Shown here: piece after piece, positions 1-11,300 of the stretch
How positions within the stretch are numbered: the first letter of the stretch is position 1
How the letters are laid out: each line of letters opens with the position of its first letter
Assembly: GCF_030052815.1 (NCBI RefSeq)
Contig: NC_079498.1
Coordinates: 76,246,992-76,310,991, forward strand
Length of the DNA stretch: 64,000 nucleotides
Reading direction: 5' to 3'
Origin: Hevea brasiliensis
Taxonomy: Eukaryota; Streptophyta; Magnoliopsida; Malpighiales; Euphorbiaceae
The notes under the pieces: generated by a model
Seen by the model: the letters and a program-made list of their open reading frames with translations, nothing else
What the model was told of the DNA's origin: nothing
The model's database searches: none
Translations under genes and position numbers: made by a program

Positions 1-99
1 ACGAGGCATACATCCGAGCCACAGAGAGGCCGGATAATGCACCACCCGCGTAAATTATGCCTTGAGAGCTCAGGAGGAGCAAGATGCCCCGGACGTCAT

Positions 100-540
100 C
101 AGGGGTAAGTTATCCCTCTACACTACTCCTGTTCATGCATTGGTGGATCCAGGATCCACTCATTCATACATCTGCATAAATCTACCCGTAGAAAGGGGGA
201 TATCGGTAGGGAGAGTGACCAAGACATTCGGTCACTAATCCATTGGGTCACAAAGGTGGTAGTGAACAAGGTATACAAGAGTTGCCCTTTAAGGATTCAG
301 GGTATGAATTCTTGGCGACTTGATTGAGTTACCCTTCCATGAGTTTGACGTGATTTTGGGAATGGGTGGTTGTCACGTCATCGTGCAATAGTTGATTGCA
401 AATTGAAGAGAATTTCTTTGAAAACCCCGAGGGTAATGAGATCACGTTGTAGGGAAAGGATGATTTCTGTCCAATGTCATCTCACCATTTGCAAGAAGAA
501 TGATGAGAAAAGGCCGTGAAGCCTACCTAGCACATGTGGT
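100..540 (+). pseudogene. Aspartic protease remnant (element 1 pol)
   Basis: The translation around 135-170 gives the retropepsin active-site signature ALVDPGSTHSY, and a second protease block near 320-365 reads LIELPFHEFDVILGM. These are the usual two halves of a gypsy protease, which releases the Gag and Pol proteins of the element. In-frame stops and a frame change between the two blocks (for example near 230-300) show that it is dead. The upstream stretch 1-100 has no readable zinc knuckle. Confidence 0.8.
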
Positions 541-747
541 GGATACTAGGCAGCTAAGCCAAACTTGAGTGACATACCCACAGTGAGAGACTTCCTAAGT
601 ATTTCTGAAGAGTTGCTGGTTTGCCACCGTAAAGGGAAGTCGAATTTGCTATTGAGACAACGCCGGCACAAAGACCCATTTCCATTGCTCCTTATAGGAT
701 GGCACCCATCGAATTGAGGGAGTTGAAAACTCGCTCGGCTGCAAGAG

Positions 748-2244
748 TTGCTGGATAAGGGGTTCATACGCCCCAGTGTGTCACCATGGGGAGCTCCAGT
801 GCTGTTTGTGAAAAAGAAGGATGGGACTTTGAGGCTATGCATTGATTACCGGCAGTTGAATAAAGTGACTGTGAAGAACAAGTATCCGTTGCCTAGAATT
901 GATGATCTGTTTGATCAGCTGAAGGGAGCAGGAGTATTTTCTAAGATTGATCTCAGATCAGGGTATCATCAGCTGAGGGTGAAAGATGTAGATATGCCCA
1001 AGACTGCATTCAGGACCCGGTATGGGCATTATGAGTTTCTGGTGATGCCCTTTGGCCTAACAAATGCACCAGCGGTGTTCATGGACCTTATGAACCGTAT
1101 CTTCCATCCATACCTAGATCGGTTCGTAGTGGTTTTTATTGATGACATTCTGGTGTACTCCAAGACCAGGGAAGAACATGATGAACATTTGAGGATTGTT
1201 CTGCAAACCCTGAGAGAAAAGAAGCTGTATGCTAAGTTGTCCAAGTGTGACTTTTGGTTGAATGAGATTGCATTCCTTGGACACATAGTGTCAGCTGATG
1301 GGATTAGGGTGGATCCCAAGAAAATAGAAGCAGTGATGGAATGGAAGCCTCCCAGAAATACAACTGAGATCAGAAGTTTCTTGGGGCTAGCTGGGTATTA
1401 CAGGAGATTTGTGAAGGGATTTTCCCTAATAGCTGCTCCAATGACCAAGTTGTTACACAAGAATGTCATATTTGACTGGAATGACAAATGTCAGACCATT
1501 TTTGAGAGGTTGAAGGCTATGTTGACAGAGGCACCAGTGTTAACACAGCCAGTGTCAGGAAAGGACTTTGTGGTCTATAGTGATGCCTCACATAATGGGT
1601 TAGGGTGTGTATTAATGCAAGAGGGGAAGGTGGTCGCCTATGCCTCCAGGCAGTTGAGGCCACATGAACAAAACTACCCTACCCATGATCTAGAGCTTGC
1701 AACAATTATCTTCGCACAGAAGATATGGAGGCATTACTTGTATGGTGAAAAGTGCTACATTTACACAGACCACAAGAGCCTGAAATATTTGCCAACCCAG
1801 AAGGAGCTCAACCTTAGACAGAGGCGATGGATTGAGTTCCTGAAGGACTATGACTGTGTAATTGATTACCATCCTAGGAAGGCAAATGTAGTTGCTGATG
1901 CTTTGAGCAGAAAATCCATGACAGCCTTGAGATCATTGAATGCCCGTCTATCTTTGGTTCGTGATGGAGCTATTTTGGCTGAGTTGCAAGTGAGGCCAAA
2001 CCTGCTACAGCAGATTTTAGATGGGCAGAAGGTAGATGAAAAATTACTGGCTATTATGAGCAAAATCCCAGAGGGAAAAGCAGCTGACTATGAGGTGAAA
2101 GCAGATGGGTGTCTGCACTACAAAGGAAGACTGTGTGTACCAGATAATGGGGAATTGAAAGCTAGTATTCTAAAAGAGGCACACACCAGTGTATATGCTA
2201 TGCACCCAGGAAGTACAAAGATGTATCATGATCCAAGCTTGTAA
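748..2244 (+). pseudogene. Reverse transcriptase-RNase H of element 1
   Basis: A 498-codon open stretch covers most of a Ty3/gypsy RT followed by RNase H. RT motifs include [18 protein letters not shown] (about residues 12-29), [10 protein letters not shown] (66-75), MPFGLTNAP (100-108) and the catalytic FIDD box (130-133) with VYSK after it. RNase H begins near residue 275 with [13 protein letters not shown] and contains YTDHKSL. The N-terminal end of RT lies upstream in other frames (about 600-747). The ORF stops at 2244 inside the integrase zinc-binding region, where a frameshift moves the rest of integrase to another frame. It is the longest open retroelement frame in the window, so this copy is younger than several neighbours. 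Confidence 0.93.
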
Positions 2245-3330
2245 TTGGTGGCCTGGTATGAAGAAGGACATAGCTGACTATGTGACTAAATGCTTGACAT
2301 GTCAGCAAGTCAAGGCAGAACATCAAGTTCCATCAGGTTTGCTACAGCCTATACGCATACCTGAATGGAAATGGGATCGGGTCACCATGGATTTTGTAAG
2401 TGGTCTACCTCTCACCCGGAAGAAACATGATGCAGCATGGGTGATAGTTGATAGATTGACAAAGTCAGCACACTTTCTCGCGATTAGACCGACTACTCAC
2501 TCGAGAGATTAGCAGAATTGTATATCAGTGAGATAGTTAGACTGCATGGAATTCCACTTTCCATCATATATGATCGAGACCCAAGGTTTACATCGAGATT
2601 TTGGAAGAAGTTGCATGAATCCTTGGGTACACAACTCCATTCAGCACAGCTTTCCATCCTCAGACGGATGGGCAATCTGAAAGAGTAATCCAAGTAAACA
2701 ATTGAAACCAATGAAATTGATACAAATATTGAATTGAAATGATAACAATAACATGAAATACTTGTCAGGTCCTTGAGGATATGCTGAGGAGTTGTGTCAT
2801 TGAGTTTGAGGGAAGCTGGGATAGATACCTCCCACGCGTAATTTGCATACAACAATAGCTACCAAGCTAGTATTCAAATGGCCCCGTATGAAGCAATCGT
2901 ATGGGAGAAAATGTAGAACTCCAGCAGTGCCGGACTGAATTGGGCGAAGACAAATCGGTAGGGCTGCACTGTGAAACAGCCGAGGAGAAGGTGAAATCAA
3001 TCAAAGCCAACTTAAAGATTGCCTCGCATGCATGTAAATCTTATGCCGACCAAGAGAAAAGAAATAGAATATGTGGTTGGCGACAAAGTGTTCCTCAAGG
3101 TGTCACCATGGAAGAATGTGTTGAGGTTTAGAAGAAAAGGTTAGTTGTGCCCTAGGTTCATTGGCCCCTATGATGTCATTGAACGTGTGGGTCAAGTGGC
3201 CTATAGGCTAGCTTTTCCACCAGAGCTGTACAAGATCCATAATGTGTTCCACGTGTCCATGCTCGTAAGATACCGCCGGATCCTTCACATGTCATCTACA
3301 GAGAAGAAATTGAAATACATCCGGATTTGA
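2189..3330 (+). pseudogene. Integrase of element 1 (frameshifted, with intron-like insertion)
   Basis: After the frameshift near 2225-2245 the integrase continues with the zinc-finger half [12 protein letters not shown], the GLLQP linker and the catalytic-core start [11 protein letters not shown] and [13 protein letters not shown], up to a stop near 2510. The core then reappears piecemeal: [12 protein letters not shown] residues near 2575-2595, then [12 protein letters not shown] interrupted at 2694. It resumes as VLEDMLRSCVIEFEGSW near 2769-2820. The C-terminal part is readable at 3145-3330 ([29 protein letters not shown]). Several frame changes make it a pseudogene. Confidence 0.88.
2694..2768 (+). 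other. 75-bp GT...AG intron-like insertion inside integrase
   Basis: This stretch begins GTAAAC, is A/T-rich and ends TTGTCAG. It lies exactly between the codons for ERVIQ and VLEDML of the integrase. Elements 2 (about 7127) and 5 (about 44880) carry no insertion at the same place. Removing it restores the family reading frame locally. It contains stop codons, so it is either a spliceable intron or a small insertion that happens to have intron borders. Confidence 0.6.
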
Positions 3331-3490
3331 CATACGAAGTAGAACCTCTACGGAGTTAGGCTCGGGAAGTGAGAGAGTTGAGAAACAAGCAAATTCCATT
3401 GGTGAAAGTGCTTTGGCGGCACCACAACACCGAGGAGGCAACTTGGGAAAGTGAAGAGTCGATGAGGCAACAGTTCCTCAACTGTTAGAC
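3331..3490 (+). pseudogene. Chromodomain of element 1 pol
   Basis: The translation shows LRNKQIPLVKVLW followed by HHNTEEATWESEESM, the C-terminal chromodomain of chromovirus integrases, which is thought to direct insertion to particular chromatin. Stops before and inside it break the link to integrase. Confidence 0.8.
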
Positions 3491-3530
3491 GTAAATTTCG
3501 AGGACGAAATTTAAATTAGAGGAGAAGAGT

Positions 3531-6500
3531 TGTAACACCCTCCCAGAACCACTCAGTACATTCTACTGCTCCGTGATCGTCGGTCCCATGACAGCTAGAA
3601 TGTCCGGAAAAATATTTAAACTAAAGTCAGAACCATTATTCACTCAAATATTAATAAGAAAAATTTAGTAAAAATTTTAGAAATAAAATACAACCAAGTT
3701 AAACGAGCCGGTGCCCAAGCGATGGGTAACCGGAGGGAAGTTGCGGTTCTCGCAACGAGGAGCCCTAGACCCGGGGGAAAAATTATAAAATAATTTTTGG
3801 GACTCCAGAGAAGGGTAATTGAGGTTCCCATGGCATTAGAATGCCAAGAAAATACCTAGAAAAATTTTTCAATCGGTACAGACGATTTTGACCCGTTAAG
3901 CCAAACGGAGGGCATTTTGGTCATTTCGCCTTCCGAGGTGATTTTTGGCCGACTTGTCCAGTTGAGTAAATAATTAATATAACATTAAATATGAATAAAC
4001 ATTACTAGAAATGAAATTTGAAATGAGTAGTGAAAGAAAAGAAAAGAAAATGCAAAATAATGCAAAAATGACATCATATGAGGTCACTCACTTACTCACC
4101 AACCAATCAAAATTAAGCTATCAATTGACTAACAAATAAAAAGACAAAATGAAGACCAAAATAAGAAAGAAAGTGCAGCAGCCACCCTCCCCAAGAGACC
4201 AGCCGAAATTCACCTCCATAGCCACCTCCATTCAAGTTTTTTTTTTTTCAAGCTTTAGATCTCCATCATTCCACCATATTTCCCTAACCCCTCTTCATTA
4301 AAACTTTACCCCACACCTTAAACAAGCTCTTGGCAGCCAACAAGAGGAAGGAAATTGGAGTTTAGGGCTTTGGAAATTCTGCCTAAACAAGGTTAGTGCA
4401 TATATACATCTAAAGCTTTTTAAATTCTATGTTAGAGACTTGGAATAAGTAGGAAATTGTAACTAAAATGAATGAAATCTATGTCTATCCATGCCCTAAG
4501 TTTCGGCAGCCCTATTGAATGAAAAGGAATGAGTGTTTTGATGGACTTAAAGTGGACTAGAGATCAAGATTAAACCATGTATGCATGTGATTATTGAATG
4601 AGATAGTTAATTAAAGCATGTTATGAAAATTCATATGGAAATTAGGGTTTGGAAAGGTGAAAGTGTGACTTGGCTTAGGAAATTGTTATGGCACATTGTA
4701 ATGGTCAATTAGTGACCATTTTAGATGTGTTGACCATAAATGGGACAGAAAAATGAGATTGCAAAGTGAGGATTGCAGGCTGCCTAGGACAGCAGCATAG
4801 GGACTGAAAATTCAGTCCCTTTGCACTGCCATAACTTGGGCAGTGGTAGTCCAATTGAAGTTTGGGCAATTGGACATGAAACTAGGCTTATAATGGCACA
4901 TTTTTTCTGAAGAAACCATGCCCAAAAGACCAAAGCAAGAGGACCAAAACTCAGCCCCAATCCGGATACCCTGCACTGAATTCTGCAGAATTGACCAAAT
5001 GAACAGTAACTGTTCATTTGGCCATAACTCACTGTAGATTTGGTCAATTGGCCTGAAATTTTTACAGCAACAAGTTAAGACATAGACAAACAACTTTCAT
5101 GAAGGAACCTACCCCAAATTATGGCCAGAACCCATTCAACCAAGTGACTCAAGTTACTGTTCATGCACTGTAGATATGGTAAATTTCTGCAGAATGCATA
5201 TCCGGACAGCTTGGGTTTTTGAGCCATATCTGGAGCTACAAAACTCCAAATGGAGTGATTCAAAAAAGGAAATTCAACTAGACAAAATAAGGAACAACTT
5301 TCATGTTTTACATTTCCTCAAATTCCAACAGTAACAGTGTCCAATGGAACAGTGAAGTTGACTCACCAAAATTGAAAAATCTGTTTGTGTTGAGTTACAC
5401 TTTGGAATGGCAAAAACACTTAATGCCAACAAGTTTTAAACACCAAATGTGGTATGTTGGGAGTGCCAAAGTTGATGTACACATTTTTATTCTAAAAGTC
5501 AACATTTTTGTTGACCAATGATGAATAGTGACACCAAAAAAGTTGAAATTCACAAATTGACAAATTTAAGAGTTTCAAATGCCCTAGTATACCTAACAAG
5601 ATTGGTTTGGATAGTTTGGCATGCCAATAGGGTTCAGTTAGCAGTACTGCACATGGCAAAAATGCCATTCTGTGATTTCATGGCTTTTAGCCATTCTGTG
5701 ATTTCATGGCTTTTAGCCATTCTGTGATTTCATGGCTTTTAGCCATTCTGACTTTGTATTGAGACTTGGCCTTGTGCCGGATATTATTTACAGCTTGTTA
5801 GCTGTTCTGTTGCACACCGGGAGATACGTATGTGACCGATGGTGTGACGGCCCGAGGTACTAGGTACCCAGTGCCAGTTTACCCGTTATCCAGTCCAGTC
5901 ATCTAGTGTAGGTTACTTGGGGCAACCAAATGAATAAAAGTGAACAACGTTAATGAAACAATGAATATATCAATACCAAACAAAGAAAGCATACACATTC
6001 TCTACACATTTATTTTCTTGCTATTTTCTTTTATTATATTATTGCACCACTAAGCATTATTGCTTAGCGCGTTGCTTTTGCCACGCGTAGGTACTAGAGA
6101 TCCCGATCGCGAGCCCAGTAGACCACAGACTGGGTGAGTCCATCTGGCAGTTCTGCTCAGTGTCCGTGTCACCTCGTCACCTGCAGTGCATTGGTAGGAC
6201 ACTAGATGTCATTTTTTCATTTTGTAATTAAATTTTTATTTATCATATGTATTTGGGATCTATGTAATGTATTTTGAGCTTATTGTAAATAATAAAGATT
6301 TATGGTCATGTATGGTATTAATTTGAGTATTTAATGGTTGTTTATATATGAGAACCCTGAGAAAGGGATGTTTTGAGCAATGAAAAGGTTGTTGAGACCT
6401 GAAATTGAAAAATTGTTGATATCTTGATATTGAGTTTTGTGATGATATTGGAGTTGAGAATGAATGAAATTGTATATTGGAAGTGTTTTTAATAGGTTCC

Positions 6501-6724
6501 GAAGAACGGTTTTCTCCATTTTTAGTCGGTACTCCGCCGGATTTTCTTTAAAATTTTCGGAACCTTAAATGAATGATACTTTTGATAAATGGTTTAAATA
6601 AATTGTATTTCATAAATTATATGCAAAAGCATTGTCTAAATTAATTGAGGAATATTAGAGTGTGTCGGTACACCAGGTGGCATTACTTACTCGGGTATAC
6701 TGTACACGGGTAAGGGGTGTCACA
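3531..6724 (+). mobile_element. 3' LTR of element 1 (LTR family A, about 3.2 kb)
   Basis: Starts TGTAACACCC right after the polypurine tract and ends GGGGTGTCACA at 6724. It is clearly related to the solo LTR at 31053-35020, sharing for example AAATATTTAAACTAAAGT and ATACAACCAAGTTAAA. It holds no real gene, and the short frames within it are chance ORFs. It contains a 26-bp minisatellite, a conserved hairpin (6050-6067) and the paired CAATTG motif (4851-4873). The flanking CTTAT at 6725 should be one copy of the target duplication; the other lies off-window. Confidence 0.9.
5675..5758 (+). repeat. 26-bp minisatellite inside LTR A
   Basis: About three tandem copies of a unit reading CATTCTGTGATTTCATGG followed by CTTTTAGC. 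The matching place in the solo LTR (33706-33800) holds a different, roughly 22-bp array built on CATGGCTTTATGCC. Confidence 0.9.
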
Positions 6725-7908
6725 CTTATCAATAAGTGAAGACTGAACACCAAGTGTCAGCTAGTTTGCTACAGCCATTGCTAGTTCCTGAGTGGAAATG
6801 GGAAAGAATTACAATGGACTTTGTGATGGGACTTCCTAGAACACAGAAGAATAATGATGCAGTATGGGTCATTGTGGACAGATTGACTAAATCTGCACAC
6901 ATTCTGCCAGTAAGGATGGATTATAGCCTAGACAAATTGGTTAAACTCTATATTGACGAGATTGTGAGACTTCATGGAGTGCCAGTATCGATTGTGTTAG
7001 ATAAAGATCTAAGGTTCACTTCTAGATTCTTGGGTAGTTTGCAAAAAGCCCTAGGAACTAGATTGAACTTCAGCACTGCATTCCATCCACAGACAGACAG
7101 CCAGTCCGAGAGGGTAATTCTGATTTTGGAGGATATAATACGGGCTTGTGTGATTGAGTTTGAAGGTAGTTGGGATACACACTTTCCTTTAATTGAATTT
7201 GCTTCCAATAATAACTATCAATCAAGCATTGGAATGCCTCCATATGAAGCTTTGTATGGCAGGAAGTGTAGAACTCCCTTATATTGGGATGAGGTAGGTG
7301 AAAGGAAACTGATTGGCTCAGAAATTGTACAGCAGACAGAGGAGAAGATTAGGCTTATCAGAGACAGACTTAAGACTGCATTAGATCATCAAAAGTCCTA
7401 TATTGATCTGAAGATGAGGGATATTGAGTATGCAGTGCATGACAAGGTCTTCCTCAAAGTTTTCCCTTGGAAGAAAATTATGAGATTTGGCAGAAAGGGG
7501 AAATTGAGTCATCGCTTTATTGGGCCGTATGAGGTTTTGGAAAGAGTGGGTCCTTTGGCGTATAGATTTGCACTACCTTCAGAGTTAGAAAAGATACATA
7601 ATGTCTTCCACGTGTCTATGTTGAGGAGATAGAGATCATACCCCTCTCACATTCTACCTGTTGAAGAGATTGAAGTGAATCCATACCTCACTTATGAGGA
7701 AGAGCCCATAGAGATTCTGGCATATGAGGTAAAGCAGCTGAGGAACAAGCAGATACCACTAGTTAAGGTGCTGTGGAACCATCATTCAGGCCAGGAGGCT
7801 ACTTGGGAGCGTGAGGAGGACATAAGGAGGTAGCACCCACAGTTATTCAGAGACTAAAACTAGGTAAAATTTTGGGACGAAATTTATTTTAGGGGGGGGG
7901 GGGAGAAT
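6725..7908 (+). pseudogene. Element 2: integrase and chromodomain of a Ty3/gypsy chromovirus
   Basis: An open frame at 6736-7632 encodes most of an integrase: the end of the zinc-binding domain (VKTEHQ), the catalytic core with MDF, the DKDLRFTS aspartate and the glutamate in SQSERV, then the C-terminal [16 protein letters not shown] stop at 7630-7632 interrupts it. The chromodomain (LRNKQIPLVKVLWNHHSGQE) follows in frame to about 7857 with one more stop. The 5' portion of this element was displaced by element 1, whose LTR abuts at 6724, and lies left of the window. Integrase would insert the element cDNA; this copy is inactive. Confidence 0.9.
7885..7908 (+). other. Polypurine tract of element 2 with a G-run
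   Basis: TTTTA followed by twelve G residues and AGAAT lies immediately before the LTR start at 7909. The polypurine tract primes plus-strand DNA synthesis in LTR retrotransposons. Confidence 0.75.
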
Positions 7909-8317
7909 TGTAACACCCCCATATTAAGTAGCCTATACATTTTACTGTTCCAGTGATGGGCATCTGTCCGAATGATCAGGATGTCTAGAACTATATCTGT
8001 GTCATCTAGAAAAGCCCTAAATGAAAATTATTAGAAATTATATGAAGGTAAAATACAAATAAGAAAAACAAAGCATAATGGGTTAAATGAGTCGAGAACC
8101 CAGCGATGGGTGAACGTACCAGGAAATGATTGCGAGCTCAGTTGCTACCCTAATTTCGTGTAGGACTCTGTGACACCCTAGATCTAAGAATAATTGCAAA
8201 GCTAGTGGAAATATGAAAACCACATAAAAGAATAGAGAACAAGTTCAAATAATTGAATCAGAGTTCAGAAAGCAATCTAGCGCTGTTGGAAAAACATATT
8301 AGACCGATAAGGGTCAA
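7909..8317 (+). mobile_element. 3' LTR of element 2, left part (family B)
   Basis: Starts TGTAACACCCC and is similar to the starts of the element 5 LTRs at 29240 and 45681. The LTR is cut at 8317 by element 3 and continues at 14967. The GTCAA at 8313-8317 is repeated at 14962-14966 as the 5-bp target duplication of element 3. Confidence 0.93.
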
Positions 8318-11300
8318 TGTCACACCCTACTCCCCTGTAAGATGCAACATGATCCCGTAGTACACCTAATGAATTACCGTACTTCGCCTACCGATAACCC
8401 ATTATATATACTACAAGGGATTTTAAAACAATTTTCGTGAAATTTAAATCATCGATTAAAATCTGGTGTTATAAAATTTTTTTCAAAATTTTGGCAAAGT
8501 GCCGGCTGTATTTTGAGAAAACAATTCTTCAATCCTGCAAAAGAAAATGCTCCCAATATGCTTTCTCAAATACAACTTCAATAACTTCATTTCAATTCAC
8601 AATTCAATTCTCAATAAACAATCAATTCATTTTCAAACTAATCTCATCATAAAGAAACATTTCATTGATTACAAGACTCAAAATTTATAATACAAAACTA
8701 TTCAAGTAAATGAAATCTCAAATTTATATTTACAATAATTTACATTTAATTACATACCAAATAATTTTACAAGAGTTTTTATACAACTGCTCAAATAATT
8801 TACATATATATTATTACATGCATACATCAAATCCTATGTACATGGTATACCTATAATACACCTGGAGCTGATCTGAAAGTGTCTTCAAAGATACTTACTC
8901 ACTGCTCTATGCTCTTTTTACCTGCGACAGCATACAAAGCTATCGCTGAGTGGTGAACTCAATGGTGCACAACTATAATTTAAAACATAGTACAATATAC
9001 ATTAACAAAATTTACAGTAAATAATTTGGAAATCTGAATACTCATCAAATTCCAAAACTCAAAATATTCATTGCCAATAATGTAAATCATTTGTATAAAT
9101 GACTTTGATCACAAAATTCAATTTATCAAATCATGACTAACCATTTAAGTAATTCCAACAAAATCAATTATACATAAACCATAATTGAAATCACAATTCT
9201 TTACCATTCAAAAGCCATTCTGTATCTCAAAAATCATTATGTATCTCAAAAACCATGTTGTATCTCAAAAATCAATCTTTATCTCACTAACTATGCAAGA
9301 CTAATCCGAAAGGGCCATATTCGATGTGAATCTAACTCCCTATGGTCGGGGAGGTGGAATCAGATTCTAACTCCCTATGGTCGGGGAGGTCGAATCATCG
9401 TGCACAGTACCATCACAATAATGAATCTTCCGCAAGGGCCATAACAATAAAATAAACTTAGATCTAACCTCAAATCAGAGGAAAATCTAAGCCTGTGCAC
9501 GTACCATGGTAATCAAAACACAACTAACTCCATTGTCTTCTCAACAAATGAGAGAGACGGGTAATAACCTAGTCAAGCATCTATAGTGAGATATAAAACA
9601 ATATCACAATCCTTTTAGTGAGCATAAATCACAATATAATTTAATTCAAAGTCAATTCCAATATCCAACAATTTTTATGCTCATCACAATTCAAATCATA
9701 AATTTGCATTTTTCCATGAAAATTACCATCACAATTCAAAACATGTTCTATCACAATTTTCCAGAACATAATTTATTCAATCCATAACAATGCTTAATAC
9801 TTATGGAAATACCATTTCACAAAGCTAAATTCATACATACTATAACAATTTCAATAATCATTGAATTAAATCCAATGCTTGTTAAGCATAATACATAAGA
9901 AAAATATGTCATTTAATCATATGAAATATTCAAACAAAATTAGTTAAAAACTAGTTGTGCACAAACCTCTGATAACTGTCTCTTGGCTCTGACTCAGTGT
10001 TTCCTTCCCCTTCCCTGAGTCTTTGCTAACTGAGAAACACAATTTGAAGTGTTTCAGTACTTAATTAAACTGTCTCTAATGATAATGTTTGATAAATAAT
10101 TCACTGAATGCTATTATTTGCTTAATCGACCTAATATGTTGACCCTCGATGAATTCTAGGTAAATTAGGTTTTAATGTTATTAATATGTCACATTCGATA
10201 GTATTTTAGGGTTGGTACACGTTACCAAGTTCATTTCCGTGTATACTGCATTTTCTTGCAATTTGCTGGATTCCGGGATACTAGTTTGACCTAGCCGGAC
10301 GACCTAGTTCCCTCGGTTTTCGGGTTTCGGTCAAAACTAAAAACTTGTAGATCTATGTCTTATGGAAAGCGGGGCAAAATTTCAGGTCATTCTGAGTTAT
10401 GTAGACCAAGTTATGGTCATTTTACTATTGCTGGTCAACTTGCACTAAAATTGGTCATTTTAGGTTCAGGTCATTTTAGGTCATTTTAGGTTCGGCCAGT
10501 TTTTGGACCTGAACTTGTGCAAGCTGTTTGACTTTCTTATGGTCATTTCTGGGCTTTGGTGTCTTCATAAGACTTGTAGATATGGATCTTAACTATTCAT
10601 GGTTAAAATTTCAGGTCAATTGGACCTGTTTTGAGTGAGTTATGGCCTAAACACTAACTGCTGCCCAAATGGTCAATTTTCAGGCCTTATTTGCACTTAA
10701 TCCGGATTTGGTCATTTTTCAAGCTATCTTGCAAGCAGAATTTTGGCAAGCTTTCTTCATGAAAGTTGGAACATTTTGTGCCTAGTTTCACCTCCAATTG
10801 GTCTCATACCAATTGGAGTCACACACTTAAAGTTATAGGCCTAAAACTCAAACTGCCTTATTGAAATTCTTGGATACACATCAAGCATCACTTTTAACAC
10901 TCACCAAACTTAACCTCCAAACCAATTCTGGTCATACCACAACCTAAACATAATTTATAACATATTATAGGTCATTTTGGCAGCTTACAATTGCATTCAA
11001 TGTGCACCAACAAGTGCAAAATTTGTCCAACTAAATTTACAACAATTCAATCACCAATTCATGCCCATTTACATGTCCCACTTTACACCACCATACATAC
11101 ACTTAAACAGCCATAACAACCAACACATTTCAACACCATTATTTCATAAACCAAGCATGAATTCCAGCATTCCTCAAGAATTAGCAAACTGCCACAATGG
11201 TACACTTACATTCCATTACTTTCCAAGCTTTAAATTTCATTTTACATTTACATATACTAAGTATACATCACCCAAACAATTTCATACACAATATACATTT

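Larger units (their letters stand above)
1..3530 (+). mobile_element. Element 1: internal region of a Ty3/gypsy chromovirus (5' part off-window)
   Basis: Protease, RT, RNase H, integrase and chromodomain remnants occur in the order pro-RT-RH-INT-CHD, which is typical of Ty3/gypsy chromoviruses (Tekay/Del-like by the C-terminal chromodomain). The region ends in a purine-rich stretch directly before the LTR start TGTAACACCC at 3531. The 5' LTR and gag lie left of the window. Reading frames are broken by stops and frameshifts in protease, integrase and the 3' part, so this copy cannot be autonomous. It is inserted in the integrase of element 2, which resumes at 6725. Confidence 0.92.

Noticed and set aside
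546..842. Minus-strand ORFs over the element 1 RT and integrase (for example 546-842, 1029-1319, 2493-2855)
   Set aside because: They are antisense shadows of the plus-strand gypsy pol.
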